Assembly: GCA_963798435.1 (NCBI GenBank)
Contig: CAWCTF010000004.1
Location: forward strand, 310,001-374,000
Direction of reading: 5' to 3'
Length of the DNA stretch: 64,000 bases
Origin: JALHST01 sp963798435
GTDB lineage: Bacteria; Bacteroidota; Bacteroidia; Flavobacteriales; Flavobacteriaceae
Every line of letters starts with the position of its first letter. The first letter of the stretch is position 1. A program made the translations under genes and the position numbers. Below, one piece after another: positions 20,401 to 28,411 of this stretch. The notes beneath the pieces were generated by a model. That model saw only the letters and a program-made list of their open reading frames with translations, made no database searches and had not been told where the DNA came from.

Positions 20401-23400
20401 CCTAACGTCGACGCTAGATGTAGTCGCAAACGTTACATGTACTGGTAGTGCTGATGGCAATGTGAGTTTTAGTTTTGATAATTATGATGCTGGCGCAACG
20501 GCCGTTGAATATGAGATTTTCAATGCGCAGTCGAATGTCTCTACGGGAATTACAGGGAGTTCTTCGGTAAATCCTCCAAGTGGTCCCGTTACGGTTGGTA
20601 CTTTTGGTCCGTTGGCGCCCGGGGTGTACTACCTTCTTTTTAAAGAAATCGGTGGTGCATACAATGGTTGTACCTCAGGATCTGGTCAATTTACAATAAG
20701 CCAATCAACCAATACGCTTGCGGTAAATGTTACCGCTAGCAACGATAATTGTTCTGTAAACGCAGGAAGTATCAGCGCAGTAGGACAATATGGTACTACG
20801 CCCTATGAATATGAATTAGCGCTTTCAACAGATCCGGCGCCAACAGTTTCGACCTGGGCGGGAACCTCTACCAATGTGTTTAATGTGGAAGGTGGTGACT
20901 ATGTAGTCTATATCAAAGATGCCAATAACTGTATTCAATCTGCTCCAATAACTGTCGACACTGATCCGGAACCGACCATTTCAGCAGCTATACTAAACCA
21001 ATGTGCGCCAGGTATCCAAGAAGGCGGCTACATTGTAAGGGTCACCTTGGATAACGCAGGCGTAGGGCCCTTTGCAATTAGTTTTGACGGCGGTGCCTAT
21101 CAATTAACGACGTTGACGAATGCAGGGGATTTTGTTGATTTTACAGGATTAAATTCTGGTAATCACACATTTGCACTACAAGATTATAATGGTTGCGGAA
21201 GTTCGGATTCCGTCACGATATATCCCCCTTCCTCCTTATCGGCCGACGCCTTGGTACAACCCACTTGTGCAGCCAATGATGGGCAAATACTGTTAGCCCC
21301 CTATGGGGGTTCAGGCGCTTATACCTATGAATTATTCCTGGGTGCGGTTAGTGTAACTGGAAGCCCCCAAGCCGCGCCACTGTTTACGGGTCTAGCTCCG
21401 GGAGTCTATACTGCTTATGTTTATGATGGTTTGGTATTAGGATGTGGTGCTTCTGTGGATATAGAATTAACCATTCCGGCGGCTGTTTCCTTTACTGAAA
21501 CCCATACTAATGTAAGTTGCCCTGGTAGTAATAATGGCACAATTACGGCAACCCTGAATGCAGGGAATAACAATCCGCCGTATTCATATGCCCTTTATGA
21601 TAGTACCGGATTAATTTTGTTGTATGGCCCACAAGCAAGCAATGTATTTACGGGATTGCCGGCGAATGACTACACCCTGCGAGTAACATCTTCTAGGTCG
21701 TGCTTTGACAATCTACCAGTAACGATCACCGAGCCGCTTCCCGTGACGGTGAGCGCCTCGGCGACCGATTTCGCCTGCAACCCCGACAACTCCATCGCAC
21801 AGGCCGTTATCACGGCCGTGGCCGGCGACGGGACCGCTCCCTATTCGTACAGCATCAACGGGACGAACTTCTTCGCCGCAAATACCTTCAAGGTAAACGA
21901 TACAGGCGCCGTGCAGAACATCACCGTCACCGTACGCGACGCCAACGGGTGTACCGATACCGACCTGGTGAGCATCAGCCCGCTGAATAAATTCACGGCG
22001 GCCGTGGTTCAAAACGCGGCCATAACGTGCGCAGGACCCGAACAGGTGACTATCACGGTAACCGATAATGGGAATCCCGCCAATGTATATAACTATGAAT
22101 TATTGCCTGTCGGGAACGTGAACGGAACGATCACGGGAAACCCAACCTACAACACGGCGACCTTCGATCTGACCACGGTCGGTAGCTATGTGTTCCGGAT
22201 TACCGATTCGGCCACAGGTTGCTTTGTGACCACGGCCGTTTACACCATAGCGCCTTACGACCTGATCGATGTCGTCGCGACGGCCATTACCCCCGTGACA
22301 TGCTTCGGTGACACAGACGGGCAGATGTCCATCCAGGTGAACAACTACCTGGGCAACTATACCTACCAGGTGTTCGATGGCGCCGCAACGCCGATTACCG
22401 GTGTAGTGGCCGCCGATACCTCGGTGAACCCATTGACGATCTCGGGGCTTCCGGCCGGCAACTTCCATGTAACGGTGACCGCCACCGATACGCCCTTCTG
22501 CGACGACCAGTCGAATACCGTCACCATCGGCTCGCCCAGTGCGGCGGTCGCACTGGTGGAGGTGAACAACATCAACGCCAATTGCAACATCGGAGCCCAG
22601 GTCAGGGTACAGGCAAGCGGGGGGACCCCGGGCTATACCTATGCCTTTATGCCCACGGGGAACGTGCCCGTGCCCGCCGACTATGCGGCCAGCGCAAGCG
22701 CCGTGCTCACGCCCGCCGCCTATCCGGCCGATTATGACGTGTATGTCCAGGATACAAGGGGCTGCTCGACCTTTATCACCATAACGGTGAACGAAGACCC
22801 CATGCCAACGGTAACGGCCCCGGCCTTTGCCGCGGACCAGTGTACCTCGTCGGGAACAAGCTATGACTTCACCGTGGTGGGCACGGGAGTGGGCCCGCTG
22901 CAATACAGTGTAGGCTCCGGATATCAATCCAGTGCCACGATCACCGTAAGCGCCCCGGGCACCTATACCGTCACCGTGCGGGACGCAAACGGGTGTACCG
23001 CCACCGATACCATCGACATACTGCCCCCGCTCGGGATCACGCCCCAGGCGACCGTACAGCCAAGCTGTGCCCTGAACGACGGGGAGATCACCATTACCGC
23101 GGCCGGAGGTTCCGGAAGCTATGAGTACGACCTATTGGACGGTGCCTCCACAAGCGTTACCGGTGGTGCCCGTCAGGTCTCCAACGTGTTCACAGGCCTG
23201 GCCCCGGACAACTATACCGCGATCGTCTACGATACCGCAGGCTCGGGATGCAGCGCCCAGGCGCCGGTCTCCCTGGAGGCCCCGACGCCCGTAGTGTTCA
23301 CATTCGCCAAGGAGGACGTGTCCTGTAACGGAGGCGCCGACGGATCCATCCAGGTGGCCCTCGACCCTTCGAACGACAACCCGCCCTATACCTATACGCT

Positions 23401-26400
23401 CGACGACGGCGTCAACCCGCCGACCGTCCAGGCCACAGGCCTGTTCACTGGCCTGGCCGCAGGTTCCTATGACATTACCGTGGCCTCGGGAAGGGCGTGC
23501 AGCGACACCCAGACGGTAACGATCACCGAGCCGCTTCCCGTGACGGTGAGCGCCTCGGCGACCGATTTCGCCTGCAACCCCGACAACTCCATCGCACAGG
23601 CCGTTATCACGGCCGTGGCCGGCGACGGGACCGCTCCCTATTCGTACAGCATCAACGGGACGAACTTCTTCGCCGCAAATACCTTCAAGGTAAACGATAC
23701 AGGCGCCGTGCAGAACATCACCGTCACCGTACGCGACGCCAACGGGTGTACCGATACCGACCTGGTGAGCATCAGCCCGCTGAATAAATTCACGGCGGCC
23801 GTGGTTCAAAACGCGGCCATAACGTGCGCAGGACCCGAACAGGTGACTATCACGGTAACCGATAATGGGAATCCCGCCAATGTATATAACTATGAATTAT
23901 TGCCTGTCGGGAACGTGAACGGAACGATCACGGGAAACCCAACCTACAACACGGCGACCTTCGATCTGACCACGGTCGGTAGCTATGTGTTCCGGATTAC
24001 CGATTCGGCCACAGGTTGCTTTGTGACCACGGCCGTTTACACCATAGCGCCGTACGACCTGATCGATGTCGTCGCGACGGCCATTACCCCCGTGACATGC
24101 TTCGGTGACACAGACGGGCAGATGTCCATCCAGGTGAACAACTACCTGGGCAACTATACCTACCAGGTGTTCGATGGCGCCGCAACGCCGATTACCGGTG
24201 TAGTGGCCGCCGATACCTCGGTGAACCCATTGACGATCTCGGGGCTTCCGGCCGGCAACTTCCATGTAACGGTGACCGCCACCGATACGCCCTTCTGCGA
24301 CGACCAGTCGAATACCGTCACCATCGGCTCGCCCAGTGCGGCGGTCGCACTGGTGGAGGTGAACAACATCAACGCCAATTGCAACATCGGAGCCCAGGTC
24401 AGGGTACAGGCAAGCGGGGGGACCCCGGGCTATACCTATGCCTTTATGCCCACGGGGAACGTGCCCGTGCCCGCCGACTATGCGGCCAGCGCAAGCGCCG
24501 TGCTCACGCCCGCCGCCTATCCGGCCGATTATGACGTGTATGTCCAGGATACAAGGGGCTGCTCGACCTTTATCACCATAACGGTGAACGAAGACCCCAT
24601 GCCAACGGTAACGGCCCCGGCCTTTGCCGCGGACCAGTGTACCTCGTCGGGAACAAGCTATGACTTCACCGTGGTGGGCACGGGAGTGGGCCCGCTGCAA
24701 TACAGTGTAGGCTCCGGATATCAATCCAGTGCCACGATCACCGTAAGCGCCCCGGGCACCTATACCGTCACCGTGCGGGACGCAAACGGGTGTACCGCCA
24801 CCGATACCATCGACATACTGCCCCCGCTCGGGATCACGCCCCAGGCGACCGTACAGCCAAGCTGTGCCCTGAACGACGGGGAGATCACCATTACCGCGGC
24901 CGGAGGTTCCGGAAGCTATGAGTACGACCTATTGGACGGTGCCTCCACAAGCGTTACCGGTGGTGCCCGTCAGGTCTCCAACGTGTTCACAGGCCTGGCC
25001 CCGGACAACTATACCGCGATCGTCTACGATACCGCAGGCTCGGGATGCAGCGCCCAGGCGCCGGTCTCCCTGGAGGCCCCGACGCCCGTAGTGTTCACAT
25101 TCGCCAAGGAGGACGTGTCCTGTAACGGAGGCGCCGACGGATCCATCCAGGTGGCCCTCGACCCTTCGAACGACAACCCGCCCTATACCTATACGCTCGA
25201 CGACGGCGTCAACCCGCCGACCGTCCAGGCCACAGGCCTGTTCACTGGCCTGGCCGCAGGTTCCTATGACATTACCGTGGCCTCGGGAAGGGCGTGCAGC
25301 GACACCCAGACGGTAACGATCACCGAGCCGCTTCCCGTGACGGTGAGCGCCTCGGCGACCGATTTCGCCTGCAACCCCGACAACTCCATCGCACAGGCCG
25401 TTATCACGGCCGTGGCCGGCGACGGGACCGCTCCCTATTCGTACAGCATCAACGGGACGAACTTCTTCGCCGCAAATACCTTCAAGGTAAACGATACAGG
25501 CGCCGTGCAGAACATCACCGTCACCGTACGCGACGCCAACGGGTGTACCGATACCGACCTGGTGAGCATCAGCCCGCTGAATAAATTCACGGCGGCCGTG
25601 GTTCAAAACGCGGCCATAACGTGCGCAGGACCCGAACAGGTGACTATCACGGTAACCGATAATGGGAATCCCGCCAATGTATATAACTATGAATTATTGC
25701 CTGTCGGGAACGTGAACGGAACGATCACGGGAAACCCAACCTACAACACGGCGACCTTCGATCTGACCACGGTCGGTAGCTATGTGTTCCGGATTACCGA
25801 TTCGGCCACAGGTTGCTTTGTGACCACGGCCGTTTACACCATAGCGCCTTATGACCTGATCGATGTCGTCGCGACGCCAACGATGCCGGTAATATGCTTT
25901 GGCGATACCAACGGCGCCCTAGAAATAAATATTTCAGGATATGCAGGCGCCTATTCGTACGAGGTATTCACAGGCGCAGGGGTTTCAACAGGAATAACCG
26001 GAGCAGGGAATACCAGTACCAATCCTTTGGCCATCGCTGGACTTTCAGGCGGCAACTATTTCGTTCGGATTACAGAAACAAATAATCCGCTCTGTCTGGA
26101 AGATTCGAACAGCATCACGATCGCTTCTCCTTCCTCGCCACTTACGGCAACGGTTACTGACATTGCGAATGTTACCTGTACCAACGATAAGGGAGAGATT
26201 TTGGTTGACCCAATTGGCGGATTTGCGCCTTATGATATTGTATTGACCAATACGACTACCGCTCAGGTATATACTGCCAATAATGTAACTAGTCAGGTGT
26301 TCAACAGTCTGTCAGCAGGAAGTTATACAGTAGCCATTACCGATAGCAATGGATGTATCCTCAACGACGTGGAAACACTCATACAGCCAGCGCCTATTGC

Positions 26401-28393
26401 TGCAAATGCCACGCCGTTGAACACAAACTTGGCGTGCTATGGGGATACTACAGGTTCAGTCTCTGCCATCAATGTTACGGGGGGAAGTGGTTCATACCAG
26501 TACCGCTTGAATTATTATAATGCTGCTGGAAGCACCATCATTTCTACTTCTGGTGGTCAAGCAAATGCAAGCTTTAATAATTTAGGCGCGGGAATTTATA
26601 GCATCACAGTTTCAGATGGTTGGAGCTGCGATGTGGAAACCAACCAGGTCACGATTACCCAACCGGCCAAGGTCAACGCCATATTGTTGCGAACCGATCC
26701 CCTTACGTGTGCTACTGGCGTCGAATTTGAGCTCAGTGCCACCGGAGGCAGCGGCACCTACGAATATAGTGTAGATAATATAACATTTATGCCGATGACA
26801 AGTAACCCGATGTCCTTGCCGACTTCAGGCATACTTGGTGCTGGAACGTATCGGTACTATGTTCGGGATGCGATTAATTTGTGCAAGGCCGTTGTCTCGA
26901 ATTCAATTACTGAGGATCCTATCGACCCGCTCACCTTGTTAGTTGATGCATCGGCAGCCTACATAAATTGTAATGGTGATAACACTGCTACTATTTATGC
27001 AAAAGCGTCAGGTGGATTAGGAAATTACCGCTATGAACTATATGCTAATTCTGTAACTCCGGCCAATAGAATTGCTGGACCCCAAAGCCTTGGCAGGTTT
27101 AGCGGACTGACAGCAGGCACCTATTATGTAAATGTGACCAGTGAGGATTGTACTACGACGCCAGAACAGGTAATTATCGTTGAACCAACGCCTCTGACCT
27201 ACACTGAAACCATTGTAGATGTTAGTTGCTTTGGAGATGCAAACGGAAGCATTACAGTAACCCTGTCAGGTGGTTCTGGTGGATACCAGTATGCTATTTC
27301 ACCGAATCTTAACAAATTCGATGTAATCAACACGTTTACAGACCTTGCTCCAGGCAATTACACCGTAATCGCACAGGATAAAAATGGTTGTTTTGAACAA
27401 TTGGAATATACAATTACGGAACCTTCCCCAATCGTGGTCGACGCAGTAGCGTTGCCTGAAATATGTGAAGGAAGTGCCGATGGTTCGATCGACCTTACGA
27501 TAACCGGGGGTACTGCACCTTACAGTACGGCACTCAATGCAAATGCAGATGCGGATTTTGTTCAGGACAGGCTTAATTTTTCTGGTTTAGCGGGAGGGAA
27601 TTATCTACTATTTGTAAGGGATGCCAATGGCTGCGAAACCAATCTTGTCGTTGATGTAGCACCAGGGGTCAATCTAAACGCTACCGTTGAACCTGTATAT
27701 GAATGTACGGGGGACCTTCCGAACAATTATATCAATATTACCCTAGAAGACCCCTCGGTTGCCGCAGATGTATTGTATGCCTTAGATTCAACAGATCCTA
27801 ATGATTTACAATTGAATTCTGATTTCAGGGACCTTACCCCAGGTAACCACTATCTCACAATCGCACACGCGAATGGGTGTATTGAGACCATTGACTTTGT
27901 AATCGAAGCCTTCGAGCCATTAGCACTATCGCTTGAACAGCACAATCTTAACGAAATAACCGCAGTTGCAAATGGCGGTAAGGAGAATTACACTTTCTAT
28001 TTCGAGGATGTTAACAATGGTAGCGACACTACGTTCCGGATTCGACGCACCGACACCTATACTGTCAGGGTGGTCGACGCGAATGGGTGCGAGGCAGTGG
28101 CCAGTATATTTATGGAATTTATTGACATCGAAATACCTAATTTCTTTACGCCGAACGGAGATCCTGACAATGCCTTGTGGCGGCCTAAAAACCAAGAAGG
28201 TTGGCCAGAAATAATAACCATCATATTTGATCGTTATGGTAGAGAGGTTTATAGAATGGGCCTCAACGACCAAGGATGGGACGGTATTTACCATGGCAAA
28301 GAGTTGCCATCTGGAGATTACTGGTATGTCATTAAACTAAGGGGCGAGGAAGATGACCGTGAATTTGTTGGCCACTTTACCCTGTATCGATAG
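11408..28393 (+). CDS. sprB: Giant SprB-like gliding/adhesion protein with T9SS type-B C-terminal domain
   Basis: A 5661-residue cell-surface adhesin. A signal peptide (about 1-25, ending AAFSQ) is followed by an N-terminal beta-rich domain (to about 380), then a DUF11-type domain (about 381-490: LGQTLDYVLSFENIGNDDADNFTI). Several dozen SprB-type repeats of about 80-90 residues follow, recognisable by V-x-C-x-G-x-x-D/N-G-S/x-I near the start, then P-Y-x-Y, then GLxxGxYxxxVxDxxGC. The last ~87 residues (from about 5575, NFFTPNGDPDNALW to GHFTLYR) are the type-B sorting domain. SprB is the mobile adhesin of flavobacterial gliding: it is exported by the T9SS and moved along the surface. Residues about 1125-2571 and 3438-4823 are encoded by near-identical GC-rich tandem repeats (see repeat entries). 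sprF follows after 18 bp, as in Flavobacterium. Orthology to F. johnsoniae SprB itself is not proven, because related genomes carry several such proteins. Confidence 0.9.
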   Translation: MKFKSIKLLLLFFFLFLGGFAAFSQVKNNFSVRYEADIRGELTFIANNIVSAQQDAYCTGRGRNRVCYPAITPNDPYNNTGNSSDYNDDINMQYIDIDSDASTFSSSSATLDIPDPTCSKVRYAGLYWSAVYVNSDRSNINQVKFRLPGGAYQNVTADEILFDGNGDVDFGYYSPYACYKDVTALVSAMPDPTGDYFVANVRASTGSNISGGVSGGWTMVVVYENPSLPGSKFITTFDGYAGIKSGQTVDIPVNGFTTLPAPFSVNANIGVATLEGDNKITGDGLSIKAGGLASFTALGNTTNPTNNFFNSNITINDAIVTTRNPNSINTLGWDVDLLKIANNFNAVIPNDATSAILRASSTQDKYDIFFASFDVEIIAPNIILEKRVQDIAGNDITGLGVNLGQTLDYVLSFENIGNDDADNFTIKDILPINVTLDENNFVLPAGVTYTYDSATRTVVFTIPNNLVEEGDPIYSIRMRVKVAENCFDFIDACSDLIQNLAYATYQGVENSAQVTDDPSVSDFDSCGFVVPGATNFLLDDLADCNFERTVDLCGGSVILDSGDGFDSYVWYRDVNGNNLVDGGDTVLNDGDPDNDPSTLVVTGIGTYIVDKIVADPCKGFKEIIHVQPYGGGSAASPIITYFNSVNGDADPSNDIAGEIVTCSTDGSLLPKIFLCGINDSKLIQVNIVDAQSLTWEKLDEASCAPIGDDCANKNLTCTWAPQGTGSNFTLTSAGKYRLSVTYQNGCSNKFYFNAFQNNLDIQYTKNDIICTTPGNITITNLGLGYGYQLVNAMTDAVLIPFSANNGPSFDFGPGQNGGYRVEIVQLDNTGNPIVGACIFSTPDIGILEKNFQVVVATTPATCIAKGTINFQVSNVDPNYEYEIRLDDGSNGGLGTLVDNETAQPDNNFTFSGLNPGNYIAIARTDDGCSYSEQVTIVDEDNLALTASISQQIICGNGIVHMEASGGLAPYSYAIWSYVDEGGTTIISYPTVQDIPSTEYQANVDFQITAPGDYTFVVVADNDCYFFSNTVTLTALEITYTTSYTDETCFGAEDGSISVNVTNSNGFTLTYFLTYPDNTTISNASGTFTNLPQGDYLLEITQTNGPSSCDLQENFTIAGPIDVISADAVLVQPYTCLQTGSVQAQNVAGGTPGYTYSIDGVTFGASDTFAGLSDGTYTITVRDASGCTFATLPVTIPALDPPTDIAFAATAPNCPAQTSDVTLTVTGGTGAITYEIIAPAPLNNGNSNVFTGLAPDTYTFRATDANGCSYDENLTISPVTPIQAAGTLVRDVSCMGASDGAVDFALGGFATTYAYSVNGGAALTAQSAATINLTGLAAGDYTIVVTDEATNCTGTDTVTVSAPTAPLAFTLALSPLTCSADGSVTISATDGWGGYAYELELPDTSVLGPQASNVFAALNQVGTYTVTVTDTGGCTATDTFDIAAPSNPTVTLDPTTDLCYDPATGVSLTATATGGIAPYTYSLNGAPAVASNVFNNLVPGAYTVTVVDAYGCSAPSNTVTVAPQLSVAAVLTKELDCTASPDAIIDITINGGYAAYAYQVNGGPSTPVVGNAFSFATAVDGSFTFLVTDSQGCTAQATVTIDPITNPVAAHNTTDPTCDGAADGSVQLVIDPNFGTAPYQVDFDGAGLSPQTLYTGLAAGTYNYTVRDAKGCTYTDSATLTAPNPITADAVLVQPYTCLQTGSVQAQNVAGGTPGYTYSIDGVTFGASDTFAGLSDGTYTITVRDASGCTFATLPVTIPALDPPTDIAFAATAPNCPAQTSDVTLTVTGGTGAITYEIIAPAPLNNGNSNVFTGLAPDTYTFRATDANGCSYDENLTISPVTPIQAAGTLVRDVSCMGASDGAVDFALGGFATTYAYSVNGGAALTAQSAATINLTGLAAGDYTIVVTDEATNCTGTDTVTVSAPTAPLAFTLALSPLTCSADGSVTISATDGWGGYAYELELPDTSVLGPQASNVFAALNQVGTYTVTVTDTGGCTATDTFDIAAPSNPTVTLDPTTDLCYDPATGVSLTATATGGIAPYTYSLNGAPAVASNVFNNLVPGAYTVTVVDAYGCSAPSNTVTVAPQLSVAAVLTKELDCTASPDAIIDITINGGYAAYAYQVNGGPSTPVVGNAFSFATAVDGSFTFLVTDSQGCTAQATVTIDPITNPVAAHNTTDPTCDGAADGSVQLVIDPNFGTAPYQVDFDGAGLSPQTLYTGLAAGTYNYTVRDAKGCTYTDSATLTAPNPITADAVLVQPYTCLQTGSVQAQNVAGGTPGYTYSIDGVTFGASDTFAGLSDGTYTITVRDASGCTFATLPVTIPALDPPTDIAFAATAPNCPAQTSDVTLTVTGGTGAITYEIIAPAPLNNGNSNVFTGLAPDTYTFRATDANGCSYDENLTISPVTPIQAAGTLVRDVSCMGASDGAVDFALGGFATTYAYSVNGGAALTAQSAATINLTGLAAGDYTIVVTDEATNCTGTDTVTVSAPTAPLAFTLALSPLTCSADGSVTISATDGWGGYAYELELPDTSVLGPQASNVFAALNQVGTYTVTVTDTGGCTATDTFDIAAPSNPTASIDPSSDICYSSTDLADIVIGASGGQAPYYYSMNGGPTQTSNTFANLTPGSYSFTILDSNGCSDTIAQDIQPELTANAILVKDLDCSVTPDAQINLNINGGLAPFTYEIDSGAGFASYLGGFPYTASVSGNYVFRVTDAQGCTATSSVMVNAITNPVITSVVQTQFIFCNGDSGAAINVNVDTNFGVPPFVLNVFNTTTSTDYGSQLSGLPAGDYQITLTDSKSCIDTDTITIGQPDAINYTISLIPITCNAGTGTDPGSITVENLTGGTAEYTYYLTGNNGHNATYTTTMGGEDHTFAILEFGIYEVDVVDVNGCSFRTTNIIASPPDDLDIDVSTATADCATGGTAIVTVSSLVGSNDYEFGILDSYSVPYSSSYQAPDVAMGDTATFTGLVPGITYTFVVHDKVTNCYYFESAATPIDSPSNLTSTLDVVANVTCTGSADGNVSFSFDNYDAGATAVEYEIFNAQSNVSTGITGSSSVNPPSGPVTVGTFGPLAPGVYYLLFKEIGGAYNGCTSGSGQFTISQSTNTLAVNVTASNDNCSVNAGSISAVGQYGTTPYEYELALSTDPAPTVSTWAGTSTNVFNVEGGDYVVYIKDANNCIQSAPITVDTDPEPTISAAILNQCAPGIQEGGYIVRVTLDNAGVGPFAISFDGGAYQLTTLTNAGDFVDFTGLNSGNHTFALQDYNGCGSSDSVTIYPPSSLSADALVQPTCAANDGQILLAPYGGSGAYTYELFLGAVSVTGSPQAAPLFTGLAPGVYTAYVYDGLVLGCGASVDIELTIPAAVSFTETHTNVSCPGSNNGTITATLNAGNNNPPYSYALYDSTGLILLYGPQASNVFTGLPANDYTLRVTSSRSCFDNLPVTITEPLPVTVSASATDFACNPDNSIAQAVITAVAGDGTAPYSYSINGTNFFAANTFKVNDTGAVQNITVTVRDANGCTDTDLVSISPLNKFTAAVVQNAAITCAGPEQVTITVTDNGNPANVYNYELLPVGNVNGTITGNPTYNTATFDLTTVGSYVFRITDSATGCFVTTAVYTIAPYDLIDVVATAITPVTCFGDTDGQMSIQVNNYLGNYTYQVFDGAATPITGVVAADTSVNPLTISGLPAGNFHVTVTATDTPFCDDQSNTVTIGSPSAAVALVEVNNINANCNIGAQVRVQASGGTPGYTYAFMPTGNVPVPADYAASASAVLTPAAYPADYDVYVQDTRGCSTFITITVNEDPMPTVTAPAFAADQCTSSGTSYDFTVVGTGVGPLQYSVGSGYQSSATITVSAPGTYTVTVRDANGCTATDTIDILPPLGITPQATVQPSCALNDGEITITAAGGSGSYEYDLLDGASTSVTGGARQVSNVFTGLAPDNYTAIVYDTAGSGCSAQAPVSLEAPTPVVFTFAKEDVSCNGGADGSIQVALDPSNDNPPYTYTLDDGVNPPTVQATGLFTGLAAGSYDITVASGRACSDTQTVTITEPLPVTVSASATDFACNPDNSIAQAVITAVAGDGTAPYSYSINGTNFFAANTFKVNDTGAVQNITVTVRDANGCTDTDLVSISPLNKFTAAVVQNAAITCAGPEQVTITVTDNGNPANVYNYELLPVGNVNGTITGNPTYNTATFDLTTVGSYVFRITDSATGCFVTTAVYTIAPYDLIDVVATAITPVTCFGDTDGQMSIQVNNYLGNYTYQVFDGAATPITGVVAADTSVNPLTISGLPAGNFHVTVTATDTPFCDDQSNTVTIGSPSAAVALVEVNNINANCNIGAQVRVQASGGTPGYTYAFMPTGNVPVPADYAASASAVLTPAAYPADYDVYVQDTRGCSTFITITVNEDPMPTVTAPAFAADQCTSSGTSYDFTVVGTGVGPLQYSVGSGYQSSATITVSAPGTYTVTVRDANGCTATDTIDILPPLGITPQATVQPSCALNDGEITITAAGGSGSYEYDLLDGASTSVTGGARQVSNVFTGLAPDNYTAIVYDTAGSGCSAQAPVSLEAPTPVVFTFAKEDVSCNGGADGSIQVALDPSNDNPPYTYTLDDGVNPPTVQATGLFTGLAAGSYDITVASGRACSDTQTVTITEPLPVTVSASATDFACNPDNSIAQAVITAVAGDGTAPYSYSINGTNFFAANTFKVNDTGAVQNITVTVRDANGCTDTDLVSISPLNKFTAAVVQNAAITCAGPEQVTITVTDNGNPANVYNYELLPVGNVNGTITGNPTYNTATFDLTTVGSYVFRITDSATGCFVTTAVYTIAPYDLIDVVATPTMPVICFGDTNGALEINISGYAGAYSYEVFTGAGVSTGITGAGNTSTNPLAIAGLSGGNYFVRITETNNPLCLEDSNSITIASPSSPLTATVTDIANVTCTNDKGEILVDPIGGFAPYDIVLTNTTTAQVYTANNVTSQVFNSLSAGSYTVAITDSNGCILNDVETLIQPAPIAANATPLNTNLACYGDTTGSVSAINVTGGSGSYQYRLNYYNAAGSTIISTSGGQANASFNNLGAGIYSITVSDGWSCDVETNQVTITQPAKVNAILLRTDPLTCATGVEFELSATGGSGTYEYSVDNITFMPMTSNPMSLPTSGILGAGTYRYYVRDAINLCKAVVSNSITEDPIDPLTLLVDASAAYINCNGDNTATIYAKASGGLGNYRYELYANSVTPANRIAGPQSLGRFSGLTAGTYYVNVTSEDCTTTPEQVIIVEPTPLTYTETIVDVSCFGDANGSITVTLSGGSGGYQYAISPNLNKFDVINTFTDLAPGNYTVIAQDKNGCFEQLEYTITEPSPIVVDAVALPEICEGSADGSIDLTITGGTAPYSTALNANADADFVQDRLNFSGLAGGNYLLFVRDANGCETNLVVDVAPGVNLNATVEPVYECTGDLPNNYINITLEDPSVAADVLYALDSTDPNDLQLNSDFRDLTPGNHYLTIAHANGCIETIDFVIEAFEPLALSLEQHNLNEITAVANGGKENYTFYFEDVNNGSDTTFRIRRTDTYTVRVVDANGCEAVASIFMEFIDIEIPNFFTPNGDPDNALWRPKNQEGWPEIITIIFDRYGREVYRMGLNDQGWDGIYHGKELPSGDYWYVIKLRGEEDDREFVGHFTLYR
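14780..19122 (+). repeat. In-frame tandem repeat array A, period 1686 bp, GC-rich
   Basis: Two complete copies (14780-16465 and 16466-18151) and a third partial copy (18152-19122, 971 bp) lie head to tail. I saw no base difference between them. The period equals 562 codons, so gain or loss of a copy keeps the frame. Each unit encodes about seven SprB-type domains, starting ADAVLVQPYTCLQTG. Composition jumps at both ends of the array: 40 of 60 bases are G or C at 14941-15000, against 29 of 60 at 14281-14340 upstream. Past 19122 the third copy continues as a diverged AT-rich homologue of the same domains. The copy number could be underestimated if the assembly collapsed reads. Confidence 0.95.
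21719..25876 (+). repeat. In-frame tandem repeat array B, period 1797 bp, GC-rich
   Basis: Copies at 21719-23515 and 23516-25312, with a third partial copy at 25313-25876 (564 bp). The period is 599 codons. The unit starts at TITEPLPVTVSAS and encodes about seven SprB-type domains. The only differences I saw are silent and fall about 20-30 bp before the end of the identity: CCT/CCG/CCT at 22255, 24052 and 25849, and TAC/TAC/TAT with T at 25852. GC is high (38 of 60 bases at 23281-23340), but each copy keeps a short AT-rich patch (near 22065-22105 in copy 1). Diverged AT-rich homologues of the same domains flank the array on both sides. Confidence 0.95.
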
Positions 28394-28411
28394 AACTTAA
28401 CCGAAAACACC

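Noticed and set aside
22100..24724. Long antisense ORFs (up to 275 codons) opposite the adhesin repeats
   Set aside because: They recur at exactly the repeat periods, are rich in Gly/Arg/His, and arise because high-GC DNA lacks stop codons. They have no family resemblance, and the sense frame is clearly coding.
14780..25876. 1.7-1.8-kb direct repeats as insertion sequences or another mobile element
   Set aside because: The repeats are entirely in frame with the adhesin, encode SprB-type domains, and have no transposase, terminal inverted repeats or target-site duplications.
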